Source: Linepithema humile
Lineage: Eukaryota; Arthropoda; Insecta; Hymenoptera; Formicidae
NCBI RefSeq assembly: GCF_040581485.1
Contig: NC_090134.1
Coordinates: 14,933,501-14,997,500 of the forward strand
DNA: 64,000 nucleotides
Reading direction: 5' to 3'
Below are positions 43,180-55,915 of the stretch, piece after piece. A program made the position numbers and the translations under genes. Below the pieces are notes generated by a model that saw only the letters and a list, made by a program, of their open reading frames with translations, searched no databases and had not been told where the DNA came from. Within the stretch, counting starts at the first letter, position 1. Each line of letters begins with the position of its first letter.

Positions 43180-46100
43180 GTTACCAAATAATATTATCAA
43201 ACTAATTTTTATCATGAATCGAATTTCTTTGAAGAGTTATATATACAACTTGTTATGAAAGAAATTGATAAAGTATATAAATTTCACCTAGCATTTCTTA
43301 CCGAATCATGGGTAAATATATTAATTTATATGTAAATTTTGTTGGAGCGTGATCTTTAAAACTGCTTTTTATCATAGAAATAGAAGCTGTTATTTTGTAA
43401 TCTACAAGTTTTTCTTTATTGCTTATATTATATAGAGTTTTTATTTCAGTCTTATTAGCGATACCTAAAGATGAATAATAGTAACATTTTTGCTGCATAT
43501 TTTTTCAAATTTGGTAAAAGGTTGGGATAATACTTCTTAAGAACATTTTGAATCTGTTGGTCTGCTTTGAACAACTGCTTGAGTTTTAACTATAATTGCT
43601 TTTCCTACTTCTACCTGCTTCCTGATTCTCTACTGTCTGATTCCTCTCTTTTGTTTGTCTCTATTTTTTTCTTTTCTCTTTCTTTTCTCTTATTACGCTC
43701 AATGTAATAGCCACTTTACTCTTTTTATCTTAACGTCCAGTTTACTGCAATATATTATTACATGATATCCAAAATCTTTTAATTTATTATTGTGAATTCT
43801 CGGTATGTTAAATTTTTTAATATCAAAATTTGTCAGTAATGTATTGTTATATTTTTCAGATATTTTTCTCTGTCGATGATTAACATATTTGCAAAATTAC
43901 ATATCACACACCCGCAAGAAAAGTGACACCAGTAAAAAATATCAAACTGTTCAGGAGAGAGGAAAGAAGGAATTGTGTTAATAATAACGTAATATTATGA
44001 ATTAATATTATGAATTGGTTTTTATCTTAAATTCTGTCGCAAATTATAAATTGTCTGAAGCAAGCTTAATTTTACGGAAAATAATTTTACATGTCTATAC
44101 TTGGTTAAACAATAATTTAAAAATTAATTATTTACGGCAGTATTCAACATAGCGGACTCATGCGGAAAGTATTTGAATTCAACTTCTATCACTTTTCCTG
44201 ATTATATCCGGCCGATGTATTTAGATCACAATTCGTGCATAAAACAAAATTTGAAAAATTTCGATTTGTGTTACTTTTCTTACAGATGTGCGATATGTAT
44301 AATCTTCGTAATTAGGCCATCAGAAATCTTAAAATAATTTATGATGTTACAATAACCAATGATAATAAATGACTTTGAGATATATTACTTTAATTCATGA
44401 CAAATGTTTCTTCTTTTATCTAATGAAACCTGAATTATATTTTTATTTTGCTTAACATTTGTTTCAGATAAAGTTTTATGATTAAGCATTTTTAATTTAA
44501 TAGATACATTTCTCAGCGTTTTATATTTTACAGCGTAAAATATTTTACTATCACAATATCAAAAATATTATGTCTTAAAGTTACTGTATTAGAATAGTAC
44601 AGTACAAATGATTTCTTTCACATTGTGAATAATTTTAAACTTTGACGCTAAACCATCGACCGCTAAACTCTCCTCCGCGGCATCTGTTGCTATACGAGAA
44701 AATTGGTTCGAGATACATCTATGTCCCTATTTTTAGGCAGTAATCCATAATATCTTGCAGCAAAAGCAATTTAAATTCCCATTTACTGATAATATAAAAT
44801 GATTTGTAATTCTTTTCACAGTCAACATATTAAGATCAATTAAAAAAAGAATGTGGACGTACATATATATTTTCGTGAGCCATTTAATATCATAATCTAT
44901 AATTCGTATGTATGTCGTATACTTAAAACTTATTAATTACATCTGTTTATGGCAAATATAAAAAAATTCTAAAAGTTGCGCAAGATATAACGTGTTAAAT
45001 ATACGTGATTGTTAGCAGTTTCCTTATGTAAATTTTGAATACAGTAACTTTCGAACGGAGAAAATTGAAGAAGGGTGGGTAGAGGGGGGGTAATTTAAAG
45101 AGAAAGTTTAAAACGCTTCTCTATATCATATAAATTCCCTCTGGACACCGAAACTTATTAAATTCTAAAATTAATAATTTCAAAAAAATTAATGATTCTT
45201 TCATTAGTGCCTAAAGCTATTAGCAAAGATATTACATAATACAAAAATTAATTAATTATATTTAATTTTTGACTTTCTTTATAGTTTATTATAGTTTACT
45301 ATACTATCTATACACAACATGTGTAATGTCAAATGTAGCTTTATAAATCAATTTTTTATTTTATGCCACACATTTCATTAGGACAATTTAGTAACATTAT
45401 AAAATATATATGTCTCACAGCCGTATAAAAAGTGAAAATTAAATAATAGCTGAAAAATGTTTGCATACTTCCCAACAAGAAGCACAATCAACATAATGAT
45501 ACACGTGACACAATGTTGACATAAGCGTTTTCCTGCAAGGATATCAATCGGTATAAATTAGTATGATAAATCAGAGAAGCTAATTCGAAGTATTTATGTC
45601 GCAGTCATCACTATCAATTTTTGTTATTAAAAAAATTTTTATACTGCTGAATTATAACACTAAATATTAAATGTCTTTGAGCATTGTTTTACTTTTTGAA
45701 AATTTAATGAGTTCAAAATTAGCCTTTAGAGGATCCGGTATTTTAGGTCATGAAAATTTTGCTTTAGAAAACAATATATATGGTTGTTCAGAAAATTTTC
45801 TAGTTTTTTTTTTCTAAACCGTGTACATGTTAAACAGGTTGTTCACCTTTAGTATTACTTGGCAAACGAAAGGCTCTTGAGCTTGTTATGTGTCGCTTGT
45901 ATCTGTTGGTCATTTTTACACCAAATGCGCAACAGAGAAAGGAAGAAAAAGGACGAGCGAGGCGTGGCGAGATACTGACCACCATTTCTTTAATTAAAGT
46001 GCCTTTACCATTTTCAGCTGAGAAGTGGTATTTCCTGTGATAGTTCTACTCGAGGTAATATATGTGATTTTGTATCAACAAAACGCAACAAGTGTTGAAG

Positions 46101-47680
46101 AAAACTTTAATAAGAATATGTAATTAATTAAGAGATTGTATTATAATAATCTTTTGAGCAATTTTACCTGTTAATTTTATTCGTAAGATAAGAACTTGAA
46201 GCAACTTACACACACACACGCGCGCGCGCGCACACACAATTTTATAGCCGCAATATATATAACCACAAAATAAAACAGTTGTAATTGGTAAAGATTAAGC
46301 AGATGGGAGAAAATTAATTGGAAAAATAAATATTCACCGCGTAATCATCATTTCATGCTGAAAAAAATCTTTACGTTTCAATGCGACAATACTTGCGCGA
46401 CCTTATACAATTTACGAACCTACAGACATGTACTAGCTACATGCTTACGTAATCATGACTTTCATACGTTGCACTTTCGTTTTCGAAAGTGTGATGTAAT
46501 CGCTATTTAGATAGAGGAATCCGATGAAATCGAAATTGTCATCGTATACGTCACAAAACTTTGAAAAACTAACTTTGCGAGAAATCAAGACAGCTGCAAC
46601 TATAATGCCGGAAATAATACTGTTACAAGGCATATTGTCGATTGGTCAACCGATCTTCTTGATTAGAATGGAGTTATTTTTGTATCTCGCGTTAATAACA
46701 CGAAAGAATAGTGTTATGAAACAAATATTATAATCCGTATAATGTTATGTATTACAGTCTAATATATATTACGGAAATAAGATAGACATTTGTAGATTTT
46801 GCTTTTTCCATCGATCTCGATTGCTCAATGATCGAAAGTAATAATCATAGAGATTGTATTATAGCAGACTTGTGAATGTTTCAAGGCGATATAACCGTTC
46901 TCCGACAATCACGATTCGTGATTCGTGGTTTTACTCCAGTATCCTCCGGTATAAATGAACAGGCTCGCGCTCTCCTTTTATAATCTATCCGAGTAGAAAT
47001 AAACTGGTACAAAACAACCAGTCGGATTAATAATATAATGACTCGTGCTGTTGTTCTTAACACTTTTTTTTATTACTTTTACTCATCTTTGCCCTGTACT
47101 TTTTTCGTAATCTCTATCTTATTTCACTTCTTTGTTTTCTTTACTTTCTCTTATGCTATCTTTACCTTGCAGCACAATCTTCCGATACATTCAACACGCA
47201 TTATTGATTACATGCATTACGTGTTGCATTTCGCGAGACGAACACATCATTTATTGATTATAATCTTATAAATTTTTTAACTTACATTCGCCACTAGTCA
47301 TCATCGTCTTATATCTTGTAGATATAAGATCGTGAATTATGAGGTATTTACGCTATGAAAAGCAATATAATATTTTTATAAACAAAGTATTGTACATAAA
47401 ATTGTGTCTTAATGATCATACATTCATTTTGTTATAAGTATACTTTTATTTTTTTGAAAAAAAAAAACTTGCATATTATTATCGTTTCAAAGTATTTCAA
47501 GCTGATCCAGTATGAATTTTCAAAATATACGGTAGCTCTAAAAATTATTTTCTCATACTCTTATTATTAGAACATATATATATTATAAAACAATCACTGA
47601 TCTCCTTTTTTGCAACTTCTCCGAGAATAATCATTGAATAAACACAATAATAAAAAAAAATAAGAATAAACGACTAAACA
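43180..47680. other. AT-rich intergenic region, no gene recognised
   Basis: Several short open frames (for example 43298-43498 minus and 46524-46733 plus) show no family motif and no splice partners. A CA/CG microsatellite is at 46209-46237. There are hardly any inverted-repeat elements, in contrast to the left 43 kb. Possible regulatory DNA of the fibrinogen-domain gene downstream. Confidence 0.4.
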
Positions 47681-47689
47681 TTTCTTGAA

Positions 47690-48032
47690 TGAAAATTCAT
47701 GATTGGACCGCACGATGCAACCGGCGGTCTCCTTTCATTCCAACAGCACTTTCGGTTTCATTTCTGCAAAGGTTTTCAGTCGCAACTCGTTGCGCACGGC
47801 CTATGCGGCAGTATGGGAAAGGTTTCCAATTCCTGATTACCCCACCCTTTCACCGTCTTCTCCGCCACCTGTACAAATCGACCGAGCTGGACGAGAATGG
47901 AACCAGGACCGCAGACTGAGTTGAAAAGGAATGGCAGTGAGAGTCCGAATCAGAGGGGGAAGGATTTCCCGCGAGTAGCCGTCGCGACTGCCGAGTGCGC
48001 GCGTGCACTCGCGCGGACACTTAAGTGTGAAA
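47690..48032 (+). promoter_or_regulatory. Candidate promoter or 5' leader exon of the fibrinogen-domain gene
   Basis: A GC-rich island in an AT-rich region, with an E-box CACCTG at 47872-47877 and a donor-like GTGAAA|GTAAGTC near 48032. The frames here are short. Inference only: a non-coding first exon could splice to the coding exon near 49.2 kb. Confidence 0.25.
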
Positions 48033-49244
48033 GTAAGTCTCACAGTTGACCGAAACTACGTTCCGTGCTTTCGTCGATAATCCACGACCGATGTGCCATG
48101 CCGTAGAGCGTTTCCTTCAATTGTGGAATATATCTGTACGGCTTTAATATCAATACAGTTCTAAAACCATTAGTGACACCGTTGTAAAAAAAAAAAACAG
48201 AAAATAATCGGCATTAATTACTACGCATCTCTCTGTATCTTCGCGCAAGGTTGATTATGTACAATATTTCTATCACGGTATACTTTCAACTTTCTTCGTA
48301 CATATCTAATACTTTCATTACAATCAGTTTTTTAAATCAATTCGGATAGCAAATTTCGTCAATTTCGTATCTCTCTCGCGTTGTGGTTACTTTAAAAAGG
48401 ATCTGATTGACAGAGATATTAGCAACAAGATCGTAGAAAAAAAGAAAAAGAAGAAAAAAAACGAAGAAATGAAAACTTGGAAGCAGTCGCAACAAGTGGG
48501 AAATGTATGAAATTTCATACAAACTATTATAACGCTTTAATTAAATACATTGTAATTAGATAATGGTAAAAATTGGTTACTGCTTAATAGTTCTTAACGA
48601 AGTTCTTTCAATCAAAAAAATTGAGTGTTTTTCTTCGCGACAAACAATACGCAGTGTTCGATATATTGTTTCTTCAATTTCTTCAACTTTATTTCAAGAC
48701 AAGTTTTTTGTGTCTTTGAGAAAGAAGTGGCACATGTATCAATAGTATCTTTCCGTTCTAAGAATCTCTTTTTGATTTTAAGATATCAGTTTTATTTTAT
48801 ATATTTATAAATTGCATAGGATTTTATAAAAAATAGTTTAGAAAATTTGTGTAAATTGAGTGCTTCATCTGCAGTTATGTACAGACGAGTGGGATTCACG
48901 ATATAAATGAATTTTGGTCGCAATTTTATTCACATCGGGGACATTACGTGATGATGCTTGTAAGAAACGAGTGTACAACGATGAGTTAAATGTATATTTA
49001 CGCATACAACGAAGATATAAACCAAAACAAGAGGAAAGAAGGAAGAAGGTGAAAAGTGCATACGAAATCACGTGCATTTATTTATTTACGGATATTTGGA
49101 TCTCTTTGATAAACTAACCCGATTGTGAATTGACCAAATGTCCATATGTACACGTCCATGTGCTGCGCGCTTGTGTTCTCAAATGTAGCTGTTTGAATGA
49201 AGATTCTTTGCCGAGACTTACAGTTTGCCAAGACTTTTATAATT

Positions 49245-52200
49245 ATGAAACAAAGGGTGTTCGTTATCGTGTGCTTTTTGAGCTTTGTCTCAGCGGGAAG
49301 TCCTAGATTACCTCGGACATCCGCTGATCAGCGCGGCACGCGTAGTGCAAACGTCCATAATAGCACCAGTACTACTGTGCAACCGTCTTCTCGCAATTCG
49401 CAGCGGAATAGGTGAGACTTTTGGAGAAATCGTATCTGTCTTATAAAGAAACATTTCTTTTCCTTTCTATTTAACCAATTAGATACTTTTATCTCTTTTT
49501 ATTCAAGCATAAAGTATAGTGACAGATTTCTTCTAGATCTCTAGAGAGAATCGGACAGTTAAATGTCGATTGTTAATAAACAAATTGATCATATTTTTAA
49601 AGATTGCCAATATTTTTACTTTTCTATTTAGTTTGCCAAAGTATTCATCATGCATCGCACGATGTTATCTTTATATTAATATCAGATGTAGCTTCGGTAA
49701 AACACATGATTAAGAGTCGTAGTGAATATTTGATTTATTGCCATAATAAATTTTTTTCTTTATTTAATTAGTGAACTGGCTAAGTAAATAATTTGTCAAT
49801 GATAAGAGATAAATAAGAACAGTCATAAAAAATTATTATATGTTACTAAAAATGATAATAAGTATTTATTTAACAGTAATCAGAAAAATATAAAAGAACG
49901 TAATTTGATTGATTTCATCATCAGAGATTATTTTTTTGATAAACAAAACTAACCATGGTTTAAAATAACAATTAGACAAAAGCAATGAACATCGTTTGTT
50001 GTAGAGAACAATACCTTTTCAACGTCTTCGAAGTAATAGTGTCAACATTGGAGTCCAAGTTACAGCGAATCGAAAATTTAGATAAGGCGGTGGAACATTT
50101 GATGAGAAGAGTAGAAGCCTTAGATTCACGCGTAACCGATAATATTGATAAAACAGATGCGATTATTACGAAACTCAGAACATTAGATCTGAAACTTTTC
50201 AACGCATATCCTATTATGTCAACGGAAGCTATTCACGCAGCGAGGATTACCGAAAATAAGAGCAAAAGTCATACCGAAGATAGTAAGTACGCGAAATATA
50301 TATCTTAAAGAAATTAATTGTACCTTGTTGTTCAGCCAGTTTAGTTTTTTCCTTTGTGCGTAACGAAAAAAAAACTGTATTAAACTATTTATTGAAATAC
50401 ACGCGCGTATAAGAGAAAAATAGAGAATGGGACGAAAAGAGAAGAGGGGAGAGAGAAGAAATAAATATGAATAAGATAGAGAGTTGGAGGGAAAGAAGAG
50501 AAGAGCATTAGATAGAGAAAGGGAAAGGGCGGAAAGAAGGGGAGAAGGAAAAAAAAGGAGTGAAAAGGAAAGAAAAAGTGGAAGGGATGATAGAGGGAGA
50601 GGAGAAAGGGGAGAAAGTCAGCTTGTTCTGAGCAAAAAATTGCGATTTTTTTATGTACTTTATTCTCATTATGCAAATATTACAAATATTGATGCGAAAT
50701 CAAATACTTTATCTATATTTGTACCTACTGTTACAGCTCCATTCATACGTATGATCCATCATGATCGAAACAATCGGGCTCCGGAATCACTTGGCGAGAA
50801 ATTAGTTTCTTTAGATCAAAAAGTTTCCGATATCGATCACAAACTGGTAAATCTGAAAAATCAACTTGACAACAATTTCTTACAAACTGATGATATAAAT
50901 GCTGAAGCAAGTGAGAAGAAACCTGTCAGTATGAGTGTAATCGAGGTCACTAAGGCTATGAGTAACGAAGTGATGAATCATATGACGATCGAAATTGAGA
51001 ATCTTAGGCAAGCAACAAGTAATACGGATCGACAACTTCAATTTCACATGAACTTGATGTCGGACAATCTCGGATCGATGTACAATATGCTCACTGACGT
51101 ACACGAAGCTATTGTTGAAAAAAATTATGCGAATAATCGACAAAATAATCTTAACTTAACAACAACCGAAGCTCCGATAAAACAAAGTAAAATTGATCGT
51201 CTCGCTGACCAAATGTACTCGATGCTTACTGTTTCCGAGAAGATGGATCAAGTTTGGAATGTAGTGGTAAGTTTTGAATAAAATTAATGTACAAAATGTG
51301 ACGAATGAAATCGATATTTGTGTATCGGCGACTTTCGGTCAATAAACAGTCGATATATAAAGCAATATGATAGCAAATAATGATATTAATATTAACAGCT
51401 TAATTTATGTTAGATGGGAACGAAGAATTTAGTAGACGATCTATTGCCAAAATCCGACGAACTACTCACTCAAACGCAAAGGCAAGAGAGAGCAATTAAT
51501 GAAATTCATACCGATCTAAGGTCAAAAACAAATAAAATCATTGAAAATTTGGAGGGCGTCGAAAGTCGCTTGAGGAAGCAAGAGGATGATGTAGCTACTC
51601 TTGCGCAACGTCCGATTCCAGCTGAATTGCTGTTAGATCCAACAATTGATCGACTTGTGGAATACGATCCAAGCAGGTGAGAGTTTAATCTATAGTTTAG
51701 TTCTAATCTGAGTTTTGAGTTTTTTTTCTTAAAACAAACCAACCTATGTATAGAGTAGTTCTATATTCTAAGTGTATCGTTTTTTAAAATCATTTTTATG
51801 ACGTTTATTTCAAGATACGTCAGCGTAACCGAAGATTTTGTAACGGTGACACCTGCTACAGCTACAGTACCTACTACTGCACCACCCCTGTCAACTACAA
51901 CTTCGATATCTTCTGTTGCTTCACCCTCAAATAATCCTACCAGTTCCACGACACCTATGACGACGACATCTTCGAGTACCGCCCGATCGAATAGTAGAAA
52001 TCGAGGAGTCATATTTCCGAGCGTTAAGAATAAACCGAGTTTAGCAAACTCCACTTTTACAAGTGACATATTAATCAATTATAAGGATGTAAAGGTATGT
52101 TAACGTGTTGTATGATTCTTTTTTTATTCATATTCACGCCAGCATTATCTTACTTAAAATATTCTGGTCAATTTTTTATTTTTCGTTACTCTTTACGAGA

Positions 52201-55200
52201 TTTGTTTCAGAAATCATAACTAAATGTTTCAATATTTAAATGTTTGGTTTTATTTTTTTTACTATTTTTTGCATATTGTTAATTTAGGGTTATTCTTGCG
52301 TGGATTTATTAAACGCAGGAATGAGAGACAATGGAGTTTACTATCTGCAAATACGCGGTACGACATATTGGTTCCTCAAAGTTTACTGTGAGCAGGAAAT
52401 TGCCGATGGCGGATGGACGGTGAGTTTATTATAAAGTGATATATCCCATAAAAAATTATTAATTATAATTTATTAAATGAATATAACATATAACATAAAC
52501 AGATTGATATTATTAAACAGCACCTGCTCCTATATAATAATTTTTTCTTGAATACATGTATTTGTAATTAATACTAAATCAGAAGAATGTTGTAATAAAT
52601 TTCATATTACGTTGTTAATTATTGAAAATTAAATTAAAATATAAAAAAAGGAGAGAGAATACCTCTTGCTAAAGTTTTAGATAATCAATAATGATACAAA
52701 CCCATACAGCACAAAATATCCTATATATCCTTAGAACATCTTGGAAAGATCTCGATGTCCTCAGAACATCCTTGGGACACCAAAATATCCTCGATGTCCT
52801 GAGGATATCCTGAGGATGTTTTGTGCTGCATGGGAATATATCTACGTATTATTCCAAGTTTATAACGAATCTTCATTTAAAGGTTATTCAAAGGAGGGAT
52901 GATTTTGGAGAACCAAGGGAGAATTTTAACAGAGATTGGGCAGATTATAAAAATGGGTTTGGGGACCCCGCTAAGGAATTTTGGCTAGGCAATGAAAATA
53001 TATATATGTTAACAAATAATGAAGATTACACGTTGAGAGTTGAACTTGAAGACTTCGAAGGTAACAAAAGGTATATGCATAAATTGTAGAATAATTTTAA
53101 TCTTTAAAACTACAGTAAAAGAATATTAAAAACTGTGAAATTATATAAATGTACAGTCTTATAATCGTTGAATCATTAATCAATCGTGTCAATATAAATT
53201 TGAAATCGATCAGATATACTTTACAATTATAATCTGGTTTTATCAGATATGCTCAGTATTCCCATTTCAAGATTTATTCAGAAGGAGAGTATTATAAATT
53301 GGAGATTGATGGATATGAAGGAAATGCTGGAGATTCGTTGAATGATCCTTGGTATGGATCGAATAATAGTCCGTTCTCCACATACAATAGGTAAGATATT
53401 TTATGTAATATACATATAATATTTATTATATGTAGCATAGAATAAAATATAAGGGTGTACAAAAAGTACCGGAACCTCTGAATATCTCGAAAAATATAAG
53501 TTTTATAAAAAAATTTTTCAGATAAAAGTTGTAGGATTTAAAAAGATCTATTTACTGATCTTATCAGTTTGATTTTAGGTGGAGACGCTTCGGAGATTTG
53601 AAGGTCATCTTTATTTTTTTAAATAAAACTACCCTAATTTTTTTTATATAAATCGATTCCTCGCAATATTCGGCGTAAAAAGTTATTAGAGTAAGATGAC
53701 CAAAAATTGAATAGCTTACGAGATATTCTATACTTTAATTTGACATAATTTTATATAAACTATGAAATATCTCATTAAATATTTATTTTTCAATTATCTT
53801 ACCTCAATACTTTTATGCACAAAATAATGAGAGGAATCAATCGGTGTAAAAAAAACACATAGTTGTCTTTAAGAAAAAATATAATGTGATATTTTAGCTA
53901 CATATTTTTTCTTAAAGACAACTATGTGTTTTTTTTACACCAATTGATTCCTCTCATTATTTTGTGCATAAAAGTGTTGAGGTAAGATAATTGAAAAATA
54001 AATATTTAACAAGATATTTCATAGTTTACATAAAATTATGTCAAATTAAAGTATAGAATATTTCGTAAACTATTCAATTTTTGGTCATTTTACTCTAATA
54101 ACTTTTTACGCCGAATATTGCGAGAAATCGATTTATATAAAAAAATTAGGGTAGTTCTATTTTTAAAAAATAAAGATGACCTTCAAATCTCCGAAGCGTC
54201 TCCACCTAAGGTCAAACTGATAAGATCAGTAAATAGATCTGTTTAAATTCTACAACTTTTATCTAAAACATTTTTTTGTAAAACTTATATTTTTCGAGAT
54301 ATTCTAGGGTTCCGGTACTTTTTATACGCCCTGTATATCTTTTTACATAATTATATAGTTGCGCAGAATATACGTTTGCTAAGAAAATCCGATTTACAAA
54401 TATTTTTACACTTTTAGGGATAACGATAGATCTTCTTTGAACTGTGCTTCGATGCTTAAAGGCGGTTGGTGGTGGAAATCTTGTGGACGTGGTTTAAATG
54501 GCCTTTATTTAAACGATCCTCAAGATCTTACTGCGCGACAAGGTATGTTTATGATTTTCTAAAATAAATATATTTAAAGAAAATTTTATGTTGCTAGTTT
54601 ACTAAAGTAAAGAGGGAATATTATTTAACATACACCTAGATGGAATTTGCCAATATCGAAAATACGGAGCAATATGTGCCCGATGTTGGCAAAAGTCGAA
54701 TCCTTTGTCGTCTGGAGAAAGTTCGTTGTCGCGTATGCTCTTATCAGATGTAAAATAATCGGGAAATCTCAGGGGGTCTTAAAGCTAGCTTTATATCGTT
54801 TCAATATTAGTGATATTAAAAATTTAGTATTCTAAACTTATTATATCTTAATGTCAATTGCATACTAGTATCATAATAGTATCAAAACTTATGTAGCTAA
54901 TATCAAGTCGACACTCCGCCGATTGTAAATCCTCAGCCGGGTAATTAATAGAAATCGAAAAATTAATGAAATATAGATATAGGCTCGTATTAAAACAATT
55001 AACAATAAAATAATACAGGATTTTGAGCTGACGCAAGATGTTTATTGCTCGTTATGCATTCTTCATCTTAATTAACATGAAACAGTTAGATGTTTCGGTT
55101 AATTTTTTACCATCTTCAGTAAACCTAACGATTGTTGTTCAATTTTCGATTGAGGTCAAGCTCTGAGAGACTGTGAGTATGTGATGTGAACTGCTGATAT

Positions 55201-55488
55201 GTTGACTGTTCAGCAGACAGTAGATAACTGTGACTGTCTAGCTGTTTCACGATTAAAATAAAGAATATCTACAAGCAATAAATATTTTGCGTCGGCTTGA
55301 AATCTTCTATTATTTTGTTGTTAATCGAAAAGTTAAGTTCTTAACTTTTATCAACAAATAAAAATCATATTATTGTTAAAGGTATCGTATGGTTTCGCTG
55401 GAGAGGCTGGGATTATACCCTAAAACGTGCATCAATGATGATTAAACCGAAAGGTCCAGCAACAACGATGACAACAACAACGGTATAA
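49245..55488 (+). CDS. Secreted coiled-coil protein with C-terminal fibrinogen domain, ten exons
   Basis: Exons 49245-49411, 50005-50282, 50737-51266, 51414-51676, 51815-52094, 52288-52419, 52883-53070, 53247-53390, 54418-54542 and 55382-55488; all borders and phases fit, giving about 737 aa. The start chosen is the ATG at 49245, because a signal peptide follows directly (MKQRVFVIVCFLSFVSAG); an in-frame ATG at 49197 would add 16 residues. Exons 2-4 encode heptad-rich coiled coils (LESKLQRIENLDKAVEHL), exon 5 a Thr/Ser-rich linker. Exons 6-10 form a fibrinogen-related domain: YCEQEIADGGWTVIQRRDD, EFWLGNENIYMLT, YEGNAGDSLNDP, FSTYNRDNDRSSLNCA, GGWWWKSCGRGLNGLY, WFRWRGWDYTLKRASMMIKP. Likely an extracellular ligand or matrix protein of the angiopoietin/CG9593 or scabrous group; which ortholog is unresolved. 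Intron 6 carries a small TIR element and intron 8 a 0.9-kb palindrome. Confidence 0.88.
52707..52835. mobile_element. 130-bp TIR element of CCCATACAGCACAAA type in intron 6
   Basis: Ends CCCATACAGCACAAAATATC and GGATGTTTTGTGCTGCATGGG. The interior is reiterated ATCCTxGGATATC/GATGTCC words. Related to 4228-4472. Confidence 0.7.
53450..54332. mobile_element. CAGGGCGTA-type palindromic element R2 in intron 8
   Basis: Ends AGGGTGTACAAAAAGTACCGG and its inverse (CGCCCTG before TATA). Arms of about 430 bp fold on each other. The central hairpin (CTTTTATGCACAAAATAATG onward) is related to the centre of R1 at 3180-3360. Confidence 0.75.
54543..55381. other. Last intron of the fibrinogen-domain gene
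   Basis: About 840 bp between GTATGT and TTAAAG; no element or gene recognised. The short frame at 54647-54835 has no family motif. Confidence 0.5.
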
Positions 55489-55915
55489 ACATTGAAACTG
55501 TGTAAAATCTCGTAGAATGTTAACTTAATTAAAATTTCTTGCAATTATTAAATAACAGTTTTGCACATAGTACATGAATTTATTGCAAATACATGATCAT
55601 TATTATAGGCAATATTTTCTCAATTATATTTTATTTACTGCACCTTTAATTGATTATTTTAAAAAAGATAGTGATTCATAAATTTTTTTCTTTTCGGTAT
55701 AATAAACGTATATTTATGTATTTAGAAATAAAAGAAGGGAGAAAAAATATATTTTATCTTTTATAAAAGAAAAATGTTTAAATAAAACATATTAACATTC
55801 TCATATATTCTTTATCAATTTGAATATATTGCTCAATACATATCAAAATTGTAGATGATACAAATAAATATACATACAACGCGCACGCCTGTGTATAGAG
55901 CTAAAATATTTCACG

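Noticed and set aside
46445..46733. Overlapping 62- and 69-codon frames on both strands
   Set aside because: No recognised motif and no splice partners on either strand.
47689..48043. Three overlapping frames of 68-76 codons
   Set aside because: GC-rich block opens frames in several phases by composition; more likely promoter or leader DNA.
50389..50676. Phe/Pro-rich minus-strand frame and the Arg/Glu/Lys-rich plus frame before 50737
   Set aside because: Low-complexity GA-rich intron sequence; the true exon 3 of the fibrinogen-domain gene starts after the ACAG at 50736.
49245..55488. Firm assignment to scabrous
   Set aside because: Length and layout fit, but the fibrinogen domain (for example WFRWRGWDYTLK) reads closer to the angiopoietin-like/CG9593 type; left unresolved.
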